Source: JAFDCJ01 sp964527835
GTDB taxonomy: Bacteria > Desulfobacterota > Desulfobacteria > Desulfobacterales > JAFDCJ01
Length of the DNA: 64,000 nt
NCBI GenBank assembly: GCA_964527835.1
Contig: CAZGNV010000015.1
Coordinates: 16,385 to 80,384 of the forward strand
Reading direction: 5' to 3'
The notes under the pieces were generated by a model. That model worked only from the letters and a program-made list of their open reading frames with translations. It did not search any database and was not told the origin of the DNA. Numbering within the stretch: the stretch's first letter is position 1; the number at the start of each line of letters is the position of its first letter. The translations under genes were made by a program, and so were the position numbers. This document shows positions 51,413 through 60,553 of the stretch, one piece after another.

Positions 51413-52466
51413 TCATGGCGCCAGAATCCGGCTGCAAACCGATTGCCGGCTGTCAAGGGACACCATCTCGATGGCTTGTTGCGGACAACCGGTGCTGCAC
51501 ACGCCGCATCCGCGGCACAGATCTGCATTGAAATAAATTGTTTTGCCTTCATCTGCCGACTCCTGCTGCCGATCATCGCGGGCGCTTTTTGCTGGCTCAA
51601 AGCCAAACGCTCCAAAGGGACATCGACGCACGCACCGCCCGCAGGCTACGCACCGGGCTGCTGAATGCCGGGCCACATGGCGCGTCAGCGGCCAGAGCCT
51701 GCGGGCGTTCCGGCGTTCGGCCAGCTGGTGCGGAAAGCAGCAGTCCGGGCAGCAGTTGCAAATCGCCCCGTCAATGGCGCCGTCTGGCGTCAATGCCACC
51801 TCGCCGCTTTGCATCAAGCCGCGGCGGTTGGCCTCGCGGACGATTTGCTTGGCCCTGGATTTTGAAATTTCCCATCCGAGCCCCCGGTCATTGGAAAACC
51901 GCAGGCAGGTGTAAATCGACTGGTTGCAGCCTTTCATCATGCAGCGGCAGTCGCACGGAAACAGGTAGACGCCATCGACCCGGTCCAGCAGACTTTCAGC
52001 CTCGTGCAGAAGCAGGTATTCCGGGCACGCCTGGCGGGAATCCCGCGGGGCGTCTTCTTTGAGAGCCTGGATCTGCGCGGCATGTCTGCCTTCATAGTAG
52101 TCCAGCGCCCAGGCATTGAGCTGGTCACGGATATTTTCCGGGATATCCTGCCAGCCTTCAAACATGGCCCAGATCTCGAAGCGGGCGTGAAAATCGGCGG
52201 GCGCATAACATCCGTCCTCCCGCCGGTTGACGATGCCCCTTTTAAAGCAGCGATCCAGGAATTGCTGCAGGTCGGCAGCGGATCGTTTTTTTTTTGCCGG
52301 AGCTGAGTCTGGCTGTGATTTGCACGGCAGGCAGGGGTTTTTGCGCCAGTGCCAGCACGAGTTCAATTTCATCTTTTTCAAAAAAGCGGTCCATCCAGCT
52401 TTGGGCAAACTGCGGGGCGTCAATGATTTTGCAAAACTGCTTTAAAGGGCTTGTCGTGTTGTTCAT
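51413..52466 (-). pseudogene. 4Fe-4S ferredoxin-domain protein, frameshifted in a poly-A run
   Basis: The natural N-terminus seems to be the frame starting at 52466 (DRFFEKDEIELVLALAQKP, a helical winged-helix-like start). That frame breaks at a run of ten A on the minus strand (52286-52295). Removing one A joins it to the rest, which runs to 51413. The joined protein of about 350 residues has cysteine sets CDCRCMMKGC, CNCCPDCC, CVACGRCVRRCP and CRGCGVCSTGCP. The last two are classical ferredoxin clusters. It resembles uncharacterised Fe-S proteins of sulfate reducers. The frameshift may be a sequencing error, a real mutation or a slippage site. Confidence 0.72.
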
Positions 52467-52724
52467 GAATGCTGCCGGAGAAAGACCGCTCCCATGGGCG
52501 GATGTTCAGATCAAAAACGGCCGATTGCCTGTGCGTGCATCTATAGCCTGATTCCGCCTGCCGGGCAAAGCTTTTTTTCAAAGCAACGGTGGACGGATGT
52601 TCCCGTGGGAGGCCCGGCTGCCGGGAAAAAGCAACTGTATATCTGCTTGCCAAACATTTGCGGGCGGTGTAGGTATGGGAACCGGGACCCCGGCGAGACA
52701 TCTGTATTCAACAATTGGAGTGCA

Positions 52725-53657
52725 ATGACACCACAGCAGCCATCGAATCGCGAGCTTCCGTTTGCCGCCGGCGTGTTTACCGTTTTTTTGTGCGTTATTT
52801 TCGGCTCCAATGCCGTGGCGATCAAGATTGCCTTTACGGGGCTGGGCGTTTTTACCACGGCCGCCATCCGCTTTGCGCTGGCGGCGGCGGCAATTTATCT
52901 TTGGGCCCGGTTGACCGGGCGTACCATCACTTTGAAAAAAGGCCAGCTGCACCAGGTGGTGATTTTTTCGACCCTGTTTACCGTTCAGCTGTCCCTTTTT
53001 TACCTGGGCCTGAGCAAGTCCAACGCTTCGCGCGGCACGTTGCTGGCCAACCTGCTGCCCTTTTTTATTCTGTTTCTGGCCCATTTTTTCATCCCGGGCG
53101 ACCGCATCACCAAGCGCAAATTTTTCGGCATTTTGCTGGGCTTTACCGGGGTGGTGTTCATGTTTCTGGAAAAAAAAGGCTTGAGCGGCGGATACCGCAC
53201 GGGGGACCTGATCATTTTAACGGCCGTTGTGATCTGGGCCTCGTCGACCATTTATCTGAAACGCATCATCGACACTTACAGCCCCTTTCAGGTGGTGCTG
53301 TATTCCACCCTGTTTTCGGTGCCCTTCTTTTTGCTGGAAGCCTTGCTGTGGGATCCGGTCATGGTCAGCCGCTTGGATGCCCCGGTGATCGGTGCCCTGC
53401 TGTACCAGGGCCTGGTTTCGGCCTCCTTCGGGTTTGTCGCCTGGAACACCCTGCTGCAAAAGTACGGAGCGGTGTCGCTGCATGCCTTTATCTTTATCAT
53501 GCCCATTGCCGGCGTCGTCCTGGGAGGCCTGGTGCTGGGCGAGCCCATTACGCTTAAAATTTTGCTGGCCCTGGTTTTAATTGTTGCCGGGATCCTGGTG
53601 GTGCACGGCAAACCCAGAAAAGACGAACCTGTGTATCCGATTCGCCGGAGCATCTAG
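52725..53657 (+). CDS. EamA-family (DMT) transporter
   Basis: Inner-membrane protein of 310 residues with ten hydrophobic segments in two EamA repeats. The first repeat shows VFLCVIFGSNAVAIKIAF and the second begins near IILTAVVIWASSTIYLKRII. The start at 52725 has GGAG 5 bases upstream; the frame extends further but without homology-like sequence. Members export amino acids or metabolites. It precedes the SGNH esterase gene by 2 bases, so both are probably co-transcribed. Substrate unknown. Confidence 0.87.
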   Translation: MTPQQPSNRELPFAAGVFTVFLCVIFGSNAVAIKIAFTGLGVFTTAAIRFALAAAAIYLWARLTGRTITLKKGQLHQVVIFSTLFTVQLSLFYLGLSKSNASRGTLLANLLPFFILFLAHFFIPGDRITKRKFFGILLGFTGVVFMFLEKKGLSGGYRTGDLIILTAVVIWASSTIYLKRIIDTYSPFQVVLYSTLFSVPFFLLEALLWDPVMVSRLDAPVIGALLYQGLVSASFGFVAWNTLLQKYGAVSLHAFIFIMPIAGVVLGGLVLGEPITLKILLALVLIVAGILVVHGKPRKDEPVYPIRRSI

Positions 53658-53659
53658 CA

Positions 53660-54262
53660 ATGAAAAAGCTGATTTTTATTTTTTTTGCGGTGGCCATCGT
53701 TTTGCTGGGATACCGGCTGTTTCTGACTTCGCCGGCTAAAACCGGCCTGCCCCCGGATGCGGTGATCATCTGTTTTGGCGACAGTCTGACGGCCGGCACA
53801 GGGGCTTCCCGGGGCCGGGACTATCCCGCCCAATTGTCGAAGATGCTTGGCCGACCGGTGATCAACGCCGGGGTGCCCGGCGATACAACTGCCCGGGCCT
53901 TGGCCAGACTGCAGCGCGATGTTTTATCCCGCTCGCCGGATCTGGTGCTGATCACCCTGGGCGGCAATGATCTGAAAAACGGCGTTGGCCGGGATGTGGC
54001 CTTTGCCAATTTGCATCAAATCGTGGTTGCGATTCAGAAACGGGGGGCGCGGGTGATCATCGGCGGGCTGGATTTTCCCTTCAGAGACCGCGGCTTCGGT
54101 GAGGGATACCGGGATCTGGCTGCCCGGACCGGTGCGGTGTTGATTCCCAATATCCTGGAAGGCATCCTGGGCAATCGCAAGTTGATGAGCGATGCAATTC
54201 ACCCCAATGATAAAGGCTACCTGGTCATGGCCCGGCGATTTTACGGGGCCGTGGTGCCGTGA
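53660..54262 (+). CDS. SGNH/GDSL esterase (TesA-like)
   Basis: Protein of 200 residues. A single N-terminal hydrophobic segment (residues 3-22) acts as membrane anchor or signal. The catalytic serine is Ser42 in CFGDSLTAG. The oxyanion glycine and asparagine lie in INAGVPG and LGGNDL, and the closing Asp-His pair is in DAIHPNDKGY. All four SGNH blocks are present, so it should be an active periplasmic esterase, thioesterase or lysophospholipase. It follows the EamA transporter by 2 bases. Confidence 0.9.
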   Translation: MKKLIFIFFAVAIVLLGYRLFLTSPAKTGLPPDAVIICFGDSLTAGTGASRGRDYPAQLSKMLGRPVINAGVPGDTTARALARLQRDVLSRSPDLVLITLGGNDLKNGVGRDVAFANLHQIVVAIQKRGARVIIGGLDFPFRDRGFGEGYRDLAARTGAVLIPNILEGILGNRKLMSDAIHPNDKGYLVMARRFYGAVVP

Positions 54263-54438
54263 AGAGGCATCTGACAGTTGCAAATTCATGTGCCCCTGTG
54301 TTTTGTTGCCGCAAAGTGGGAATTTTCGGTGAAACCGGCAATATCCAAATTACGGGCCGAAAGCTGCGGCTGTGTGGTTAACGGGGACTGCCCGGACGCC
54401 ATAAAAGCTGCGAATGCTTTCCAGGCGCACCTATCCCG

Positions 54439-55008
54439 CTAAAGCCGGTTGGGCGTATAGTTGTTTTCAGCCAGCGCGGCCAGCTCCTCGTCGATGATGC
54501 GCACCCGTTCGGCGGCCATCAAGATCTGCTCCCTGGTCAGGATGCCGCCGCGGGAGGGAATGGCGGAGATGGCCAGCCAGATGGGAAAAGTGATCGTGTG
54601 GATGCCGGTCAGTTTGAGGCGGTGGTGCCGGCGGCAAAACACCACCAGGTTGCGGATGTCATCCGGGGTGTCGATGATCGGCTTGCGTTTTTCGACTCTG
54701 TTGATTCGATCTCTCAGCTTTTGCGGTTCCTTGGCCTTGTCCGTGTAGTCCTCATCATAAAACTCGATGGCCTTTAAAATGTTGGTGACTTTCATCGGGT
54801 TCAGCGCGTTCCAGAAGGACCATTCGAACACGTGATGTACTTCGCGCTGTTTCAGGGAGCCGCACACCCAGCAGGGCGCGCCACAGGTGTCGCGGATAAA
54901 TTTTTTGTTGCGCCTGAACAGGGAGGACACCCGCCGCTTGTTATGGGCCGGAAGCCAGTACTGCTCCTCGAAGGTCCCCTTTTTAAAGTGCTCCACAATG
55001 CCGCTCAT
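54439..55008 (-). CDS. HNH-nuclease-like protein
   Basis: Protein of 189 residues. A zinc-knuckle pair CWVCG near residues 46-50 is followed by REVHHVFEW and then by VVFCRRHHRL near residues 123-132. This C-x2-C...HH...C-x2-HH arrangement is the HNH nuclease core, though the spacing between halves is long, about 65 residues. No partner, restriction or mobile-element gene is adjacent. It may be a stand-alone HNH nuclease or a non-catalytic zinc protein. It is transcribed alone and lies between gaps of 175 and 65 bases with no visible signals. Confidence 0.65.
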   Translation of the reverse strand: MSGIVEHFKKGTFEEQYWLPAHNKRRVSSLFRRNKKFIRDTCGAPCWVCGSLKQREVHHVFEWSFWNALNPMKVTNILKAIEFYDEDYTDKAKEPQKLRDRINRVEKRKPIIDTPDDIRNLVVFCRRHHRLKLTGIHTITFPIWLAISAIPSRGGILTREQILMAAERVRIIDEELAALAENNYTPNRL

Positions 55009-55073
55009 GGTGTTCCCCCTTTTTTCTTTAGATTTTAGCCGCCGACAATGAATATTTTACTTCAATCGGCCGA

Positions 55074-55823
55074 TTAAGGTGATACATTTTTGATGTTAAC
55101 ACCCGCCCGCAGCACAGCGGCGCGGGCGAGGATATCGAGCGAATCGAGGTAAGGCACTTCCAGATGCTGCTGGCCGAGTGCCAGCGGTATTTCGGTGCAG
55201 CCGGCAATGATGGCCCCGGCTCCGGCCGGCTTGCGCGTCACCAGACTTTGGGCGGCGGCGGCCAGATCCGCCGTGATTGCGGCCCGGCTGCGTGTGGAGC
55301 GGGCATTTTTGATGTCATAGATGGCCGCCATGATTTTCGACTGCAGGGCGTCATCGGGCACCAGGATCTGGATGCCGGCGCGGTTCAGCCGTTTTTGAAA
55401 CAGCCCGCCGTTGACCGTGCCGGTGGTGGCCAACAGCCCCACGGTTTTGACCTTCGGATGCGCACGGGTAAGGTGTTCGACTACGGCATCAAAGACGGAC
55501 AAAACAGGAACGCTGATCTGCCGGCAAACGGCATCCAGAAAAAAATGGGCCGACACGCAGGGGATGATGATAAAATCCACCCCGGCGCGCGCTAGCACCT
55601 GACAGCCTTTGACCAGCGCCGGCACCGGAGACTCCCCCTTGCCGATGATGGCGGCGGTGCGATCCGGCACCGCCGGGTTGCTATCGATGACCACCCGCAG
55701 GTGGTCCTGGTCGGTCTTGGCCGGGGTGTGTTTGATGATTTTGGCAAAGCAGTCGACGGTGGCCTCCGGCCCCATGCCGCCCAGCACGCCAATGACTTTT
55801 TTCTTCGGCTTCATTTCGATCAA
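55074..55823 (-). CDS. aspartate/glutamate racemase-family protein
   Basis: Protein of 249 residues of the Asp/Glu/hydantoin racemase superfamily. The start GVLGGMGPEATVDCFAKII is the YgeA/RacX pattern. The two catalytic cysteines lie in FIIIPCVSAHFF and AIIAGCTEIPLAL, one per domain, so two-base cofactor-free racemisation is feasible. The usual asparagine-threonine after the first cysteine (PCNT) is replaced by Val-Ser, which may alter specificity. It is followed by the D-cysteine desulfhydrase-like gene upstream on the same strand, suggesting D-amino acid metabolism. Confidence 0.88.
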   Translation of the reverse strand: MIEMKPKKKVIGVLGGMGPEATVDCFAKIIKHTPAKTDQDHLRVVIDSNPAVPDRTAAIIGKGESPVPALVKGCQVLARAGVDFIIIPCVSAHFFLDAVCRQISVPVLSVFDAVVEHLTRAHPKVKTVGLLATTGTVNGGLFQKRLNRAGIQILVPDDALQSKIMAAIYDIKNARSTRSRAAITADLAAAAQSLVTRKPAGAGAIIAGCTEIPLALGQQHLEVPYLDSLDILARAAVLRAGVNIKNVSP

Positions 55824-55873
55824 ACGCAGTCTGTCTTGTTTGCGCTCAACGCAGACGATTTTGTTAAAAGTTC

Positions 55874-56878
55874 CTAATCAGCCTCTAATATGTCATCCAT
55901 GTACACATACAGCGCCGGTGACCCGCCGGTGTGCACAAACAGGATATTTTCATCTTTTTCGAAATAGCCCCGGCGTACCAGGTCGATCAGACCGGCCATG
56001 GCCTTGCCGGTGTATACCGGGTCCATGAGAATGCCCTCCAGCCGGGCCAGCATGCGCACGGCTTCGGCCATGGCAGGGGTGGGCAGGGAATAGCCCGGGC
56101 CGACATAGTCGTCAAAGCACAAAACCGCCTCCCGCGGGATTGCTGCGGCCACCCCCACATGGGCTGCCGTGCGGGTGACGAGATCATAGACCAGTCGCTC
56201 CTGCTCGGTCTTGTCGCGGCTGACGTTGATCCCGATCACCGGGAGATGGCTGTTGTTGCCGTAAAATCCGGTGATCAGCCCGGCGTGGGTGCCCGTGCTG
56301 CCGCTGGCGCAGATCACGCGGTCGACCTGAAGGCCTTTTTCGAACAGCTGTCCCAGGATTTCTTCGGCGCAGGCCACATATCCCGTGGCACCGACGGGAT
56401 TGGAGCCGCCGCCCGGGATGATATAGGCCCGGCGCCCTTCAGCGGCCACTTCATCTGCCACGCTCTGCATTTCTGCCGGCATGTCCGCGCCGGCCGGTAC
56501 GACCTTTAGTTTTTCGACGCCCAGCAGGCGGAACAAAAAATTGTTGCCGCCGGCTGTGGGGTTGTAGCTGCCGGCCACCCGCTCTTCGAGCACCAGGCGG
56601 CATTTCAGTCCCTCCTTGACAGCGGCGGCCAGGGTCAGGCGGCAATGGTTGGACTGCACCGCACCGCAGGTGATCAGGGTGTCGGCTCCCTGCGCCAGGG
56701 CGTCGGCCACCAGAAATTCCAGCTTGCGGGTCTTGTTGCCGCCGCCGGCCAGGCCCAGCAGGTCGTCGCGCTTCATGTAGATGGTCGGGCCCCCGAGAGC
56801 TTCAGACAGCCGGCGAAGTTTTTCAATCGGAGTCGGTCCCAGTGTATAGCGGCGCCGTGGGAACTTGGCGAGATTCAT
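55874..56878 (-). CDS. D-cysteine desulfhydrase-like PLP enzyme (ACC deaminase family)
   Basis: Fold-type II PLP enzyme of 334 residues. The PLP lysine is in GGGNKTRKLEFL near residue 46; the phosphate-binding loop is ASGSTGTHAG near residues 195-204. The N-terminus LGPTPIEKLRRLSEALGG is typical of DcyD, which converts D-cysteine to pyruvate, ammonia and sulfide. The start at 56878 has AAGGAGG upstream. It lies 50 bases upstream of the racemase gene in the same direction, so the pair may interconvert and degrade D-amino acids. ACC deaminase or another beta-elimination substrate is the alternative. Confidence 0.85.
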   Translation of the reverse strand: MNLAKFPRRRYTLGPTPIEKLRRLSEALGGPTIYMKRDDLLGLAGGGNKTRKLEFLVADALAQGADTLITCGAVQSNHCRLTLAAAVKEGLKCRLVLEERVAGSYNPTAGGNNFLFRLLGVEKLKVVPAGADMPAEMQSVADEVAAEGRRAYIIPGGGSNPVGATGYVACAEEILGQLFEKGLQVDRVICASGSTGTHAGLITGFYGNNSHLPVIGINVSRDKTEQERLVYDLVTRTAAHVGVAAAIPREAVLCFDDYVGPGYSLPTPAMAEAVRMLARLEGILMDPVYTGKAMAGLIDLVRRGYFEKDENILFVHTGGSPALYVYMDDILEAD

Positions 56879-56996
56879 ACCGGTGGCCTCCTTTTGTTGG
56901 CAGAGTGTTGGAAAGAATTTCAAATATTGCGGCCGCTGTCAATACGAAACCATCATGCTTGACGCCGCAAGGTGCCGATAGTATGGTGCGTTTCTG

Positions 56997-57914
56997 ATGC
57001 AAAGCCACACCCTTAAATCCGATATCCTGCTGCTGATTACCGCCGCCATCTGGGGCACGGCCTTTGTCGCCCAGCGGGTGGGAATGGAAGCCATCGGCCC
57101 GTTTGCTTTCAACGGCGCCCGTTTTGCCATGGGAAGTCTCACCCTGCTGCCGTTGCTGCTCATCAGCCGCGGTCAGCGCGCGGCGGCCGAAAACATCCTG
57201 CCGCCCCCGACCGCCAAACTGACGGTTTTCAGCGGGCTGCTGTGCGGGGCCATCCTGTATGCCGGTGCATCTTTGCAGCAGGTGGGGCTGGTTTACACCA
57301 CCGCCGGCAAGGCCGGATTTATCACCGGGCTGTACGTGATTATCGTGCCGTTGCTGGGTCTTTTCTGGAAGCAGCGGCCGGGGGCCGGAACCTGGATCGG
57401 GGCCGTGCTGGCCACCGTCGGCCTGTACCTGCTGAGTGTGACCGGCGCTTTTACCATCGCTTACGGGGATTTTCTCCAGCTGCTGGGGGCATTTTGCTGG
57501 GCCACCCATGTGCTGGTCATCGGCTGGCTGTCGCTGCGGGTCAACCCCATCCGGCTGGCATTTCTGCAGTTTGTCGCCTGTTCGCTGTTGAGCTTTCTGA
57601 CCGCCGCAGCGGTGGAAGTCATCACCTGGCAGATGTTTCGCCAGGCCGCGGTTCCCATTTTATATGCCGGGGTGGTTTCGGTGGGCATCGCCTACACCTT
57701 GCAGGTGGTGGCCCAGCGCGAATCCCACCCCGCCCATGCCGCCATTCTCATGAGCCTGGAGACGGTGTTTGCCGCTTTCAGCGGCTGGCTGCTGCTGGGT
57801 GAAACCTTCAATTTGCGCGGGATGATCGGCTGTGCCCTCATGCTGACCGGCATGCTGCTGTCCCAGCTGTGGGGGCAGTTCGGCGGGGCAGCTGCAAAGG
57901 GCGGGGGAGACTGA
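56997..57914 (+). CDS. EamA-family (DMT) transporter
   Basis: Inner-membrane protein of 305 residues with ten hydrophobic segments. The first repeat has ILLLITAAIWGTAFVAQRVG and the second GDFLQLLGAFCWATHVLVIG. It is divergent from the D-cysteine desulfhydrase-like gene with a gap of 118 bases. A UbiG-like gene follows after 1 base. It probably exports an amino acid or other metabolite; the substrate is unknown. It is not closely similar to the EamA protein at 52725. Confidence 0.87.
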   Translation: MQSHTLKSDILLLITAAIWGTAFVAQRVGMEAIGPFAFNGARFAMGSLTLLPLLLISRGQRAAAENILPPPTAKLTVFSGLLCGAILYAGASLQQVGLVYTTAGKAGFITGLYVIIVPLLGLFWKQRPGAGTWIGAVLATVGLYLLSVTGAFTIAYGDFLQLLGAFCWATHVLVIGWLSLRVNPIRLAFLQFVACSLLSFLTAAAVEVITWQMFRQAAVPILYAGVVSVGIAYTLQVVAQRESHPAHAAILMSLETVFAAFSGWLLLGETFNLRGMIGCALMLTGMLLSQLWGQFGGAAAKGGGD

Positions 57915-57915
57915 T

Positions 57916-58659
57916 ATGGGCAGCCGGGACGGGGAAAAAAATCGCGAAAACATCGATGCCGCCGAGATCGCCCGCTTTGCCGCCATGGCCCCCATCTGGT
58001 GGGACCGCCACGGGGGGTTAAAGGCCCTGCATGACATCAACGGGCTGCGGCTGGACTATGTCAATGAGCGCGCCGGGCTGACCGGCAAACAGGTGCTGGA
58101 TGTCGGCTGCGGCGGCGGGATTTTTACCGAGGCTATAGCCGGGGCCGGAGCGGCGGTGACCGGAATCGATGCCGGACAAGCCCCCCTGGCCGTGGCCAGA
58201 CTGCATGCCGGGCAATCCGGCCTGCGGATTGACTACCACCGGGCAACCGCCGAAGCATACGCCGCAGCCCATCCGCAAAGCTTTGACGTGATCACCTGCC
58301 TGGAACTGCTGGAGCACGTCCCGCAGCCGGCTTCGGCGGTTGCGGCCTGCAGCCGGCTGGTCAGACCCGGTGGGGATGTCTTTTTTGCGACCCTCAACCG
58401 CAACCTGAAATCTTTTCTGTTTGCCATTGTGGCCGCGGAATACATTCTCGGCTTGGTGCGCCGCGGCACCCACCGCTGGCGCAAATTCATCAAGCCGGCT
58501 GAACTGCGCCGTTGGGCCGCAGACGCCGGGCTGGTCTTGCAGGACCTGACCGGGCTGCACTACAACCCGCTGTTGCGAAAATACTCCCTGGGGGGCAACA
58601 CCCACGTCAACTTTCTGATGCATTTCCGCAGACCGGATACTGCTTTGCCGGGGTCTTAA
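57916..58659 (+). CDS. UbiG-like quinone O-methyltransferase
   Basis: SAM-dependent methyltransferase of 247 residues. The N-terminal NIDAAEIARFAAMAPIWWD and LKALHDINGLRLDYV are signatures of UbiG. SAM motif I is VLDVGCGGGIFTEAIA near residues 58-73, then the TCLELLEHVPQP motif. UbiG methylates hydroxyl groups in ubiquinone synthesis. An anaerobe of this kind would normally use menaquinone, so the true substrate may differ, or the organism may make ubiquinone-like quinones. It is cotranscribed with the upstream EamA gene. Confidence 0.85.
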   Translation: MGSRDGEKNRENIDAAEIARFAAMAPIWWDRHGGLKALHDINGLRLDYVNERAGLTGKQVLDVGCGGGIFTEAIAGAGAAVTGIDAGQAPLAVARLHAGQSGLRIDYHRATAEAYAAAHPQSFDVITCLELLEHVPQPASAVAACSRLVRPGGDVFFATLNRNLKSFLFAIVAAEYILGLVRRGTHRWRKFIKPAELRRWAADAGLVLQDLTGLHYNPLLRKYSLGGNTHVNFLMHFRRPDTALPGS

Positions 58660-58754
58660 GACCCATACCCAGTGGTCCTATAATCTCCATCTTAGTTGAC
58701 AGTCGAGAGGTAGCTTCACCTTCAGGCCTTATTCGTGAAGTCCAACGTCACTTA

Positions 58755-58783
58755 TTGACCATTTCAGTAGATTGGGCTATTAC
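58755..58783 (+). promoter_or_regulatory. putative promoter of the DjlA-like gene
   Basis: TTGACC (58755-58760) and TATTAC (58778-58783) are 17 bases apart and lie about 60 bases upstream of the ATG at 58846. The rest of the 186-base gap shows no gene. Confidence 0.4.
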
Positions 58784-58845
58784 TGCTGGATCTTATAAAA
58801 GTGTTTGTTTGATTCTGGTATTTACAGAAACTAAGGGGATACATA

Positions 58846-59610
58846 ATGGGCTGGTTTGGAAAACTTACTTTCGGAACGATGGGGCTTCTGTTCGGTGGAC
58901 CCCTTGGCGCCGTCGCCGGGGCGGCCCTGGGACATATGCTGCTGGATAAAAAAGCCGGGTATCCCGGTCAGGACACCCGCACAATTCCGGGGCCGGGATT
59001 CGACCCGGCTGAGCAGGCCCAGGCTGCTTATTTCATCAGCCTGTTTTCCATCCTGGGCAAGATGTCAAAGATAGACGGTGTTGTCACTAAAGATGAAATC
59101 GCTGTGGTCCAGGATTTTATCAACAGCCTGCCCATGGAAGAAAGAGAAAAAGACTTTGCCCGGCGGATTTTCACCGAGGCCAAGAATTCGCCGTATGCCA
59201 TTGAAGATTTTGCAGCCCAGCTTTACCAGGCGATTCAAAATCAGCCGGCGTTGCTGCATTCCTTTTTTGATCTCCTGTTTAAGATCGCAGCGGCAGACGG
59301 CAAACTGCATCCGGCGGAAGAAACTGCTTTAAAGAACATCCAGAATATTTTTAGAATCAACGACCGGCAGTATGAAGATATCAAGGCGGTCTATTTTAAG
59401 GACCTGGACAGATATTACAAAATACTCCACTGCACCCCCGAATCATCGAACGAAGAAATAAAATCCAACTACAAAAAACTGGTCAAAGATTTTCATCCCG
59501 ACAAGATTATCTCCAAAGGCCTGCCCGAGGAATTTATCGATTTTGCGGAAAGCCGCTTTCGTGAGATCCAGGAAAGCTACGAGAAGATTCAAAAGGAGCG
59601 CAATTTTTAA
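58846..59610 (+). CDS. DjlA-like co-chaperone (TerB and J domain)
   Basis: Protein of 254 residues with the DjlA layout. A short glycine-rich hydrophobic N-terminus (TMGLLFGGPLGAVAGAALG) anchors it in the membrane. A TerB-like domain spans about residues 62-165 (SKIDGVVTKDEI and AAADGKLHPAEE are its two acidic repeats). The C-terminal J domain begins around residue 188 (YYKILHCTPESSNEEIKSNY) and carries the HPD tripeptide in DFHPDKI. It would stimulate DnaK ATPase at the inner membrane surface. Confidence 0.9.
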   Translation: MGWFGKLTFGTMGLLFGGPLGAVAGAALGHMLLDKKAGYPGQDTRTIPGPGFDPAEQAQAAYFISLFSILGKMSKIDGVVTKDEIAVVQDFINSLPMEEREKDFARRIFTEAKNSPYAIEDFAAQLYQAIQNQPALLHSFFDLLFKIAAADGKLHPAEETALKNIQNIFRINDRQYEDIKAVYFKDLDRYYKILHCTPESSNEEIKSNYKKLVKDFHPDKIISKGLPEEFIDFAESRFREIQESYEKIQKERNF

Positions 59611-59689
59611 GTGCGGACCTGAAGCAGTTCTGGCTCTCTTCGGTTGCCTGGTGCTCGGAATTGTCCAAGCAGCTGGAAAAACTGATTAT

Positions 59690-59720
59690 AATAAAAGAGG
59701 GGCCGTGACCGGCCCCTCCC
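59690..59720 (-). terminator. Rho-independent terminator
   Basis: GAGGGGCC (59697-59704) pairs with GGCCCCTC (59711-59718). On the minus strand the stem is followed by TTTTATTAT, ending the gene at 59746. It lies 30 bases past that stop and may also stop plus-strand reads from the DjlA-like gene. Confidence 0.75.
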
Positions 59721-59745
59721 TTGCACATTTCACAGGGATGCAGCT

Positions 59746-60039
59746 TTAATTTTGGACGTTAATCGATTGAATGACGCTTTTTTTGTCATATTCAACCGTT
59801 ACCTTATCTCCCTTCTGTAAAGTTTTAAGATCGTTGTTAGGACCCGCATTGAGCATGACCGTTTTGCCGGCATCATCGATGACCGCCACTTTGCCCGAAT
59901 TCGGATCGACCGAAATCACCGTTCCTTTGACGACCATGATGGAATCGTCGGCCCGGGTGATGGTCGCAGAAACCAGGCAAAGGGCAAACAGGGCCACTGC
60001 CAGCAGTGAAAACGCTTTTTTTATCCTCAGGGTGTTCAT
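59746..60039 (-). CDS. small secreted protein of unknown function
   Basis: Protein of 97 residues with a clear Sec signal peptide (LLAVALFALCLVSATITRAD). The mature part of about 65 residues is beta-rich, with a repeated valine pattern (VVKGTVISVDPNSGKVAVIDDAG, then KGDKVTVEYDKKSVI). It resembles the OB-like DUF5666-type fold of short periplasmic proteins, but I am not certain. A good ribosome site AAAAGGAG precedes the start and a terminator follows. It is transcribed alone. Confidence 0.75.
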   Translation of the reverse strand: MNTLRIKKAFSLLAVALFALCLVSATITRADDSIMVVKGTVISVDPNSGKVAVIDDAGKTVMLNAGPNNDLKTLQKGDKVTVEYDKKSVIQSINVQN

Positions 60040-60553
60040 TTTTATTCTCCTTTTTTAATTTTACTCAGATGTTTGTTGATGGGTTGCAATTGTTGCGCTC
60101 AACCCCTCACAGTTTTTTTTCCGAAAAGGGTTGACGGCACTCAAAATTGACTTTTTACGATTGCATCAATGATCAGTTCCTGTTGACTTGTTTTGTCGTC
60201 AGAAAAAGGTTCACCTCCTTTCGGGTCATGTTTTTCGGCCCTCCCATTTCGGCACCCGGTTGTCCTGCATCCGGGCGTGCAGCAGGCCGGCGGGTCCTGG
60301 CTTCAGACGCCTGCCGTCGAATGGGATCTGGCAGCGACCCTGGTCGATTTCAGAGCAAGGGATGTGCCATTCTGTAATGCAGGTTGTAACAAGCTGAAAT
60401 TATGGAAATTATTTTTTTGAGGGATAAGTTTTAAGGAGTGCAGCGTGGATGATTTTTTTTACATGGCTGTTTTGATTCAAGGGGCGGCTTTTTCTAACGG
60501 GCCGGATTTATAAGCATATTCTGGCGTATCCTATTTCATACCCCGCCGGCGAT
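60040..60553. other. 514-base gap without a confident gene
   Basis: This stretch separates two minus-strand genes. It has mixed composition and frames on both strands without family resemblance. One short plus-strand frame, 60445-60513 (GTG start, 22 codons), has a good ribosome site TAAGGAG but no other support. No hairpin with T-run or RNA gene was recognised. Confidence 0.4.
60445..60513 (+). CDS. possible short ORF with strong ribosome site
   Basis: A GTG-start frame of 22 codons (MDDFFYMAVLIQGAAFS...) follows TAAGGAGTGCAGC with ideal spacing. It has no recognisable family and lies in an otherwise empty gap. It could be chance. Confidence 0.15.
   Translation: MDDFFYMAVLIQGAAFSNGPDL

Noticed and set aside
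60147..60420. Three overlapping plus-strand frames in the 60 kb gap
   Set aside because: They have low-complexity Arg/Pro/Ser-rich products, no ribosome sites and no family resemblance.
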